Positions 1-4,712 of a DNA stretch of 9,334 bases are shown here, piece after piece. This stretch comes from Actinomycetes bacterium (GTDB lineage: Bacteria; Actinomycetota; Thermoleophilia; Solirubrobacterales; Solirubrobacteraceae): contig JAEZDB010000392.1 in assembly GCA_023429855.1 (NCBI GenBank), forward strand, positions 1 to 9,334. The letters are read 5' to 3'. The notes under the pieces are model-generated. The model was not told where the DNA came from. It saw only the letters and a program-made list of their open reading frames with translations, and did no database searches. Made by a program: the position numbers and the translations under genes. The number at the start of each line of letters is the position of its first letter. Position 1 is the stretch's first letter.

Positions 1-144
1 GCCGGCGCGCGCGCCGACCTGCTCGACGCGAAGGTCGAGGCGCCCGAGATCCTCACGCGCAAACGCCAGGCGCTCCTCGCGGCAGCCCGCACCCCTGGGT
101 TCGCCAAGCTCGTCGCGCTGCGCTCGCGCGGTGGCGACCGGTGA
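1..144 (+). CDS. 3' end of an unidentified upstream gene (partial)
   Basis: Frame 1 is open from the first base to a TGA at 142-144 and gives the last 47 residues of a protein that begins outside the window. The tail is rich in Ala, Leu, Arg and Lys (for example TRKRQALLAAARTPGFAKLV) and looks like C-terminal helices; there is no domain I can name. Its stop overlaps the GTG start of the glycosyltransferase by four bases (GTGA, 141-144), the usual sign of translational coupling, so the two genes are very likely in one operon. By context it may also belong to a glycan pathway, but that is inference only. Confidence 0.7.
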   Translation, partial: AGARADLLDAKVEAPEILTRKRQALLAAARTPGFAKLVALRSRGGDR

Positions 145-1355
145 AGCTGCTCCTCCTCACGATCGACTTTCCGCTGCCGGTCAACGCCGGCGGCGTGGTG
201 CGCCTGCTCGGCATCAGCGAGGCGCTCGCCCGCAAGGGCCACGACATCACGATGCTCGCGCGCCTGCGCGAGCCAGATACCGACCCGGCGCTCGTCGGCG
301 CCCTCAGCGAGCGGCTCGGCGGCGCCGACATCGAGGTGTTCGGGGCGCCGGTGCGGCCCGCGCCGGGCGGCGCGCCCAAGGTCGCGGGCCGCTGGGGCTA
401 CTCCATCGCGACCCGCACGCCGCCGTGGGTCTGGACCGCCTACTCGCGCGAGATGGCCGCGCGCGCGAAGGCGATCGCGGGCGACTTCGACGCCTGCCTG
501 ATCCTCGACGACAACGCCCACCAGTACGCCGTCGACCTGCAGGGCAAAGTCCCGGTCGTCCTCGACATGCAGAACGTGATGGCGGCCTCGTGGAACAACA
601 CGAACCACTGGGGCGGCGCTGAGCCGACCGCCGCGCAGAAGGCCCAGCAGGCGCTCGCGTACCGGCTGCTCGTGCAGTGGGAGCACCGCGTCAGCCACGC
701 CGCCGACGCCGTCATCGTCACGTCGTTCGACGAGTCGCTGCGGTTCAAGGAGCACCACGGCATGGACTGCGACTGGGTCGGGTCGGCGATCGGGACGCCG
801 CCGCTCGTCGCGGATCCGCGCAAGGCCAAACCGAGCGTCGTCTGGCTCGGCGACCACCGCTACCACGCCAACGTCCACGGCCTGCTGCGCTTCCTGCGCG
901 AGGGCTGGCGGCCGCTCGGCGAGCGCGGCCTGCGGCTGCAGATCGTCGGCCGAGAACCCGGCGACGAGGTCTCGGAGCTCGCGAAGGAGCTGCCCGGCGT
1001 CGACGTGCTCGGCTTCGTCGAAGACCTCGACGCCGTGCTGGCCGACGCCTCCGCGGCGGTCGTCCCGGTCTGGAAGGGCGCCGGCATCAAGATGAAGACG
1101 CTCGTGTTGATGGGCGCCGGGCTCCCGGTCGCCTCGACGGCCGTCGGCATGGAGGGCATCGCGGCCGAAGACGGCGTCGACGCGCGCATCGCCGATGAGC
1201 CGGCGGCGCTCGCCACCGCCCTCGGCGACCTCGTGGCCAACCGCGAGGGTGCCGCGGAGCTCGGCCTCAAGGGCCGCCAGCGGATCCTTGACGAACACAC
1301 CTGGGACGGCGTGATCGGCCAGGTCGAGTCGGTCCTGCAGCGCGTCGCGCGCTGA
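141..1355 (+). CDS. GT-B glycosyltransferase, GT4-like
   Basis: This 404-aa protein has the two-domain GT-B layout. An N-terminal Rossmann strand (KLLLLTIDFPLPVNAGG, residues 2-18) is followed by a loop rich in glycine. The C-terminal donor domain starts near residue 232 (VVWLGDHRYHANVHG), with LQIVGREPG at 266-274, LGFVEDLDAVLADA at 290-303 and GAGIKMKTLVLMGAGLPVAS at 313-332. The sequence resembles the sugar transferases grouped with PEP-CTERM/EpsH-type exopolysaccharide systems. It would transfer a sugar from a nucleotide donor to a lipid-linked or polysaccharide acceptor at the cytoplasmic face of the membrane. The usual glutamate of the donor-site LEAM-type motif is replaced by Val322, while the later Glu (GMEGI, 336-340) is kept. 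The GTG start is chosen because it overlaps the upstream stop; no clear Shine-Dalgarno is visible. Family call is firm, donor and acceptor are unknown. Confidence 0.88.
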   Translation: MKLLLLTIDFPLPVNAGGVVRLLGISEALARKGHDITMLARLREPDTDPALVGALSERLGGADIEVFGAPVRPAPGGAPKVAGRWGYSIATRTPPWVWTAYSREMAARAKAIAGDFDACLILDDNAHQYAVDLQGKVPVVLDMQNVMAASWNNTNHWGGAEPTAAQKAQQALAYRLLVQWEHRVSHAADAVIVTSFDESLRFKEHHGMDCDWVGSAIGTPPLVADPRKAKPSVVWLGDHRYHANVHGLLRFLREGWRPLGERGLRLQIVGREPGDEVSELAKELPGVDVLGFVEDLDAVLADASAAVVPVWKGAGIKMKTLVLMGAGLPVASTAVGMEGIAAEDGVDARIADEPAALATALGDLVANREGAAELGLKGRQRILDEHTWDGVIGQVESVLQRVAR

Positions 1356-1358
1356 CCG

Positions 1359-2006
1359 TCACGGTGCGATCAAGCCCCGGCGAATCGCGTAGCGGGTCAG
1401 CTCGACGCGGTCCCGCATCCCCAGCTTCTCGAGCATGTTCGCCCGATGGTGGTCGACGGTCTTGCGGCTGATGACCAGCAACCCGGCGATCTCGTCGCTC
1501 GTGTTGCCCTCGGCCACCAGCTTGAGCACCTCGAGCTCGCGCGGCGTCAGCGGATCGACGAACGCACCGTTGCGCGCTTCGGCCTCGTGCTCGCGCGCCA
1601 GCGCGGTCAAGGCGCCCGCATAGAGAAACGGCTGCCCGGCCATCGTGGCGCGGCAAGCGTCGACGAGGTCGCGGTCGGCCGCGGTCTTGAGCACGAAGCC
1701 CGAAGCGCCCGCGCGCAGCGACTCGAAGAGGAACTGCTCGTTCTCGTGCATCGACAGCATGAGCAGGCGCAACGACGGGCGGCGCGCCGTAAGCTCGGCG
1801 GCCGCCTGGATACCCGTCAAGCGCGGCATGGTGATGTCGAGGACCGCCAGGTCGATGTCGTCTTGCATCGCACGCTCGACCGCCGCAGCGCCGTCGTCGA
1901 CCTCCGCCACCACGACGAAATCACCCTCGGCGTCGAGCAGATCGCGCAGACCGTGACGCACGATCGGGTGGTCGTCGGCGAGCAACACGCGCGTGGGCTG
2001 GTTCAT
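1359..2006 (-). CDS. NarL/LuxR-family response regulator
   Basis: The 215-aa product has a receiver domain at about residues 5-122 and a LuxR-type helix-turn-helix at about 150-212. The acidic pair is Asp11-Asp12, the phospho-acceptor is Asp57 (AVLDITMP), and the conserved Ser85 and Lys107 (GFVLK) are present, so phosphorylation should work. The HTH has the standard start LTPRELEVLKLVAEG and recognition segment SRKTVDHHRANMLEKLG. A strong GGAGG sits at 2011-2015, four bases before the ATG, inside the end of the kinase gene. The ATG overlaps the kinase TGA (2003-2006, ATGA on the minus strand), so it is the cognate partner of that kinase. Phosphorylation is expected to promote dimerisation and promoter binding. 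The gene ends 3 bp from the convergent glycosyltransferase. Targets are not visible. Confidence 0.95.
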   Translation of the reverse strand: MNQPTRVLLADDHPIVRHGLRDLLDAEGDFVVVAEVDDGAAAVERAMQDDIDLAVLDITMPRLTGIQAAAELTARRPSLRLLMLSMHENEQFLFESLRAGASGFVLKTAADRDLVDACRATMAGQPFLYAGALTALAREHEAEARNGAFVDPLTPRELEVLKLVAEGNTSDEIAGLLVISRKTVDHHRANMLEKLGMRDRVELTRYAIRRGLIAP

Positions 2007-3019
2007 CGGACCTCCGCCGCAGGCAGGTCGAGCGTCAGGAGCGTGCCACCCGCCATCAGCGGTTCGATGGAGAGGGTCGCGCCGACGAGCAGGGCGCGCT
2101 CGCGCATGCCGCGCAAGCCCGTCCCCTCTCGCACGGGCCGAGCGATTCCGTCGCCGTGATCGCGGATGGTGAGGCGGACGCCGCCCTCGCGGGTGCCGAT
2201 GAGCGTGACCTCGACCAGCGTCGCGCTGGCATGGCGTACGACGTTGGTCAGGCCCTCCTGAGCAACGCGGTAGATCACAAGTTCCTGCTCCTCGCTGAGC
2301 GGCAGGTCGCGCTGCAGGGTCCGGTGGACGGGCAGCCCGGAATGACCGGCCACCGCCGTGCAGAGCGCCTGCAAAGCACTGTGGAGCCCGAGCTCGTCGA
2401 GCGCCTCGGGGCGGAGCCTGCTCGCCAGCCCGCGGACCTCCTCGGCGCCGTCGCGCGCGGCCTCGCGGAGGGCTTCCAGATCCGATTGCAGGTCGATCGG
2501 CGCCCGGCGCGCCAAGGCGTCGGTGCGCAGCATGATCGCCGTGAGCACCTGGCCGATCTCGTCATGGAGCTCGCGCGCGATGCGCTGACGCTCGCCCTCT
2601 TGCGCGGCTAGCGCGCGCCGCGCGCTGTCGCGCCGCTCGCCTTCGAGGCGGTCGAGCATGCCGTTGAAGGCATCAGCGAGCGCGACGACCTCCGCTTCGC
2701 GCGCGTGCACGTCGATCCGCTGCCCTGGGGAGAGCGGGTCCACGCGCTTCATCAAGCCGGTGACGTGCTCGAGCGGCGCGAGCACGCGACCGAGCAGCAC
2801 GCGAAACACCACGAGCATGGCGACGAGGCCGAGCAGGAGCCCGGCGAGCTCGGTCAACGCCACCGGCACCGAGATCGTGACCGGCGCGAAGATCAAGACG
2901 GCGACGGCGACGGTGACCAGCGCGGCGTACGCGCCAAACAGCCGTCGCGAGATCGTCGTCGACGCCTCGCGCTCGTGCGGGGCCCGGGTCACAGGGGTGG
3001 TGAAGCGGCCGCGGGCCAT
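2003..3019 (-). CDS. Sensor histidine kinase (HAMP, HisKA_3, HATPase_c)
   Basis: The protein is 338 aa from the ATG at 3019. Two hydrophobic helices (about residues 28-48 and 51-75) are separated by only a few residues. They are followed by a HAMP-like linker (76-130), a HisKA_3 dimerisation helix with phospho-acceptor His152 in ELHDEIGQ (150-157), and an ATPase domain. The N-box Asn259 lies in EGLTNVVRHA, the first glycine box is DHGDGI (287-292), and the second is GTGLRGMRER (299-308). This is the NarX/DesK-like class that pairs with NarL-type regulators. With almost no extracytoplasmic loop it probably senses the membrane itself or an intracellular or partner signal. A second possible start is the GTG at 2992, which overlaps the upstream TGA by four bases (GTGA) and would give 329 aa; neither start has a convincing ribosome binding site. 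Confidence 0.93.
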   Translation of the reverse strand: MARGRFTTPVTRAPHEREASTTISRRLFGAYAALVTVAVAVLIFAPVTISVPVALTELAGLLLGLVAMLVVFRVLLGRVLAPLEHVTGLMKRVDPLSPGQRIDVHAREAEVVALADAFNGMLDRLEGERRDSARRALAAQEGERQRIARELHDEIGQVLTAIMLRTDALARRAPIDLQSDLEALREAARDGAEEVRGLASRLRPEALDELGLHSALQALCTAVAGHSGLPVHRTLQRDLPLSEEQELVIYRVAQEGLTNVVRHASATLVEVTLIGTREGGVRLTIRDHGDGIARPVREGTGLRGMRERALLVGATLSIEPLMAGGTLLTLDLPAAEVR

Positions 3020-3564
3020 GAACGGATCGTCGCAGCCGGCGTGCGGACCGGGTGGGCGACCGCGCCGCCACGCACCACTGCGGTGCCGTCGATGCTCAGC
3101 CCCATGATGCGGAGCGTCTCACGACGGCCGTTCGGCAGCTCGACCTCGACCTGTTCGCCGACGCTGCGCCCCATCAGAGCCTGCCCGATCGGCGAGTGCA
3201 TCGATACCGCGCCGCGGCCCGGCAGCGACGCGGCGGTGACCCGGTAAGTCACCGTGCGGGCCGCCACGACGTAGCGCACCTCCACGTCGACCCCAACGGC
3301 CACGACCAGCGGAGCCGAACGGGGCAGCACCTGTGCCGAGCGCAGCAGGCTCTCGAGTTCCACGATGCGCGCAGTCGTCACCGCGTGTTCTCGGCTGACC
3401 TCTTCTGCGTCACGTCTCGCCGTCGGCGTGCCGTCGCCGATCGGGCCAAGGCACCGCTCGGCGAGTGCTTTGAGCCTGGCAAGTTCCGTTTGATGGGCCG
3501 CCGCCTCGTCGGCGGTGAGCACCACCGGGTGCATGAGGTCGCGGTCTACCGGGGTATCCATCAC
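2989..3564 (-). CDS. GreA/GreB-like RNA polymerase secondary-channel factor with an atypical hairpin
   Basis: The C-terminal half (about residues 84-165) fits the FKBP-like domain of Gre factors, especially HSPIGQALMGRSVGEQVEVE and the following NGRRETLRIM. The N-terminal part fits the coiled-coil hairpin: TADEAAAHQTELARLK (17-32) and RIVELESLLRSAQVL (66-80) match the two ends of the E. coli GreA arms. The tip differs. The usual GDLxENAEY segment, whose Asp and Glu hold the Mg2+ used for transcript cleavage, is replaced by GDGTPTARRDAEE (43-55), and the stretch between the conserved Lys and the AQV motif is 5 residues shorter than in E. coli. Cleavage activity is therefore doubtful; a competing or inhibitory role (as in Gfh1) is possible. 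The GTG at 3562-3564 is directly followed by an ATG at 3559-3561, and either could start; a third in-frame ATG is at 3534. It is the first gene of the two-component operon and its 3' end overlaps the kinase gene. Confidence 0.8.
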   Translation of the reverse strand: MMDTPVDRDLMHPVVLTADEAAAHQTELARLKALAERCLGPIGDGTPTARRDAEEVSREHAVTTARIVELESLLRSAQVLPRSAPLVVAVGVDVEVRYVVAARTVTYRVTAASLPGRGAVSMHSPIGQALMGRSVGEQVEVELPNGRRETLRIMGLSIDGTAVVRGGAVAHPVRTPAATIRSWPAAASPPL

Positions 3565-3640
3565 CTCATGGTGGTGACTGCCCTGCGCAGTGGCTATAGG
3601 GAGAGGTCCCCATCTTTTCGGCGCCCGGGTTTCGGCCTCC

Positions 3641-3841
3641 CTACCGTCGACGGGTGGTCTCCGGCAACCTGATCCGGTCGCGGCAGACCGCGCGCGTCAT
3701 GTCGGGGTAGTCCGCATGCACCAGGTAAAAGCGCTCCTCGTCGCCTTCGCCCGAGACGGCCGTGACGATCCAGTCGTCGGCGGCGGTGGCGTGGTCGATT
3801 TTCACGCGGGTGCCCTCGTCGATGTCTTCCTCGGGACTCAT
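3641..3841 (-). CDS. Small acidic hypothetical protein (66 aa)
   Basis: I do not recognise this protein. It starts with ATG at 3839-3841, overlapping the stop of the upstream membrane-protein gene by four bases (ATGA, 3838-3841), and ends with TAG at 3641-3643. The overlap and position argue that it is a real third gene of the marR operon. The first 15 residues are acidic (MSPEEDIDEG). The middle has alternating hydrophobic residues typical of short beta strands (TRVKIDHAT, DWIVTAVSG, ERFYLVHADYPD), and the end is basic (ETTRRR). This would fit a small SH3-like or beta-barrel fold, but that is a guess. There is no signal peptide or membrane segment, so it is probably cytosolic. One Cys (residue 53) is present, so there is no obvious metal site. 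Confidence 0.6.
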   Translation of the reverse strand: MSPEEDIDEGTRVKIDHATAADDWIVTAVSGEGDEERFYLVHADYPDMTRAVCRDRIRLPETTRRR

Positions 3842-4095
3842 CGCGAAGCGCCGTTCTCGCCTGGCCAGCGGCCGTGGGCAGCGAAGTGCTCGCGGGCGGC
3901 CGCTTCGTGGTCGCGCTCATGATCGCCGGAGACGCCGAGCCGGAAGAGCCCGTTGAGAAAGAGCACGGAGGCGCCGGCCGAGAAGACCGGGATCCCGATG
4001 ACCAGGGCGCCCTCGCTGGCGCCTCCGATGACGACGATGACGACGCCAATCACCATCAGCGAGACCGGTAGCCAGAGTCGAACGATCGACAGCAT
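3838..4095 (-). CDS. Small two-helix membrane protein (85 aa)
   Basis: The reading frame is open further upstream, but the likely start is the ATG at 4093-4095, because GGAGG at 4102-4106 then stands six bases before it. The ATG at 4099-4101 overlaps the marR stop, but would have no spacing from that GGAGG. The 85-aa product has two predicted membrane helices (about residues 8-26, PVSLMVIGVVIVVIGG, and 30-52, ALVIGIPVFSAGASVLFLNG). A cytosolic His- and Glu-rich tail follows (GDHERDHEAAAREHFAAHGRWPGE). Tails of the type AREHFxxHGRWP are, in my experience, common on small actinobacterial membrane proteins of unknown role. It lies between a MarR regulator and a 66-aa protein, which suggests it belongs to whatever response MarR controls. 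The function is unknown; no transporter motif is visible. Confidence 0.72.
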   Translation of the reverse strand: MLSIVRLWLPVSLMVIGVVIVVIGGASEGALVIGIPVFSAGASVLFLNGLFRLGVSGDHERDHEAAAREHFAAHGRWPGENGASR

Positions 4096-4097
4096 GC

Positions 4098-4544
4098 TCA
4101 TCCTCCAAGTACGGCGGCGCCCAGCGGCGACGCCACGTCGTTGTCTTGCGTGGCGAACGCACTCCACGCCTGGTGCATCTCGGGCGCGAGGGCCGCGAGG
4201 TGCGCTTGATGGCGACGCGCAAGCTGCTCGAGCAGCGCCGCGCCGTCGGCGGTGAGTGCGACGCGCACGCGGGCTGCGTGGTCGGCGTCGCGATGGCGCT
4301 CGACGAGTCCCGCCGCCTCGGCGCGGTCGATCAGCCCGACCACGCTGTGGTGCTTCAGCAGCAACGTCTCGGCGAGCTCGCTCACCGTTGGGCCGTCCTG
4401 ATCGGCCGAGGCGCGGACGGCCAACGCCAGCTGAAACTGCATCGGGGTGGTGCCGGCGTCGCGCGCTGCGTCCTCAGCCCAGGCGAGGTAGCCGCGAAGC
4501 CGCGCGCGAAGCTCGGCCAACCGGCCGTAGTCGTCATCGGTCAT
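4098..4544 (-). CDS. MarR-family transcriptional regulator
   Basis: The 148-aa product has the MarR winged-helix layout. An N-terminal helix (about residues 5-28) is followed by TTPMQFQLALAVRA (32-45) and a helix-turn-helix (TVSELAETLLLKHHSVVGLI, 53-72). The wing contains EAAGLVERHRDADHAARVRVALTADG (76-101), and the C-terminal helices dimerise. The Asp, Arg and Thr pattern in the wing (HRDADHAARVRVALT) is typical of the family. MarR proteins bind palindromes as dimers and usually repress their own operon until a small ligand or oxidant releases them. The frame runs on far upstream inside the antisense of pucR, but the start is placed at 4544 because the family's N-terminus begins there and a TACGAT -10 box ends six bases before it. 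No Shine-Dalgarno is present, so the message is probably leaderless. Two small genes follow directly. Confidence 0.9.
   Translation of the reverse strand: MTDDDYGRLAELRARLRGYLAWAEDAARDAGTTPMQFQLALAVRASADQDGPTVSELAETLLLKHHSVVGLIDRAEAAGLVERHRDADHAARVRVALTADGAALLEQLARRHQAHLAALAPEMHQAWSAFATQDNDVASPLGAAVLGG
4102..4106 (-). promoter_or_regulatory. Ribosome binding site deciding the start of the 85-aa membrane protein
   Basis: The minus strand reads GGAGG-ATGAGC-ATG here. GGAGG is immediately next to the first ATG (4101) and six bases from the second (4095), so the second is the better start. The site lies inside the last codons of marR, as expected for coupled translation. Confidence 0.6.
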
Positions 4545-4545
4545 A

Positions 4546-4558
4546 ACTACATCGTAGT
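4546..4558. repeat. Inverted repeat ACTAC-ATC-GTAGT next to the marR start
   Basis: Five-base arms with a three-base spacer lie directly before the marR start codon and overlap the left side of the 24-bp dyad. It could be a second, weaker regulator site or part of a composite operator. Confidence 0.45.
4551..4556 (-). promoter_or_regulatory. Putative -10 box of a leaderless marR promoter
   Basis: TACGAT (form TANNNT) on the minus strand ends six bases before the marR ATG, which would put the transcription start at or next to the A of that codon. No Shine-Dalgarno lies upstream of the ATG, which agrees with a leaderless mRNA, common in Actinomycetota. The -35 is weak: TGTCGT at 4572-4577 with a 15-bp spacer is the best I see. 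Confidence 0.45.
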
Positions 4559-4575
4559 GCGATATCGCAGCACGA
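4552..4575. promoter_or_regulatory. 24-bp dyad, likely MarR operator
   Basis: The sequence reads TCGT, two bases, TGCGATATCGCA, two bases, ACGA. All positions are symmetric except the two pairs at the interruptions, giving 20 of 24 symmetric bases with a perfect 12-bp core at 4558-4569. It overlaps the putative -10 box of marR and is centred about 20 bp upstream of its start codon. Size and symmetry suit a MarR dimer. A repressor bound here would block marR transcription, and it could also reach the divergent pucR promoter. Confidence 0.6.
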
Positions 4576-4584
4576 CATGCTGCG
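4566..4584. repeat. Inverted repeat CGCAGCA-CGACA-TGCTGCG
   Basis: Perfect seven-base arms with a five-base spacer overlap the right side of the 24-bp dyad, in the -35 region of marR. Together with the two neighbouring repeats, this makes 39 bp of nested symmetry. Confidence 0.5.
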
Positions 4585-4629
4585 TCAGCGCCAACCTCGC
4601 TGTTCCTCGGACGTGATTCCAGCCTTGGG

Positions 4630-4645
4630 TTGTCCGGCAGGACAA
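4630..4645. promoter_or_regulatory. Inverted repeat TTGTCC-GGCA-GGACAA upstream of pucR
   Basis: Perfect six-base arms with a four-base spacer lie 67 bp before the pucR GTG and about 85 bp from the marR start. Position and symmetry suggest an operator, perhaps for PucR autoregulation or for a third regulator. I do not know a PucR-family consensus that would decide this. The next possible promoter element, TTGACG at 4651-4656, has no good -10 box at normal spacing. Confidence 0.4.
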
Positions 4646-4712
4646 AACACTTGACGGCCTGACGGGCCACTTGGCAGTCGCTTCGACGCTTTGAAGGTGG
4701 CAGACTGACGGT

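Noticed and set aside
1446..2159. 237-codon plus-strand frame opposite the response regulator
   Set aside because: Its composition is Arg/Ala/Gln-rich and it has no recognisable fold, whereas the minus strand encodes a complete response regulator.
3593..3598. TATAGC on the minus strand as -10 box of the gre-like operon
   Set aside because: It lies about 30 bases before the start at a plausible distance, but no -35 element (CCGAAA is the best) supports it.
3597..3657. Possible riboswitch in the spacer before the gre-like gene
   Set aside because: Short pieces recall the 3' part of cyclic dinucleotide riboswitches, but the order and the core stems do not match any class I know.
4651..4656. 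TTGACG as a -35 box for pucR
   Set aside because: No TANNNT-like -10 box is found 16-19 bases downstream.
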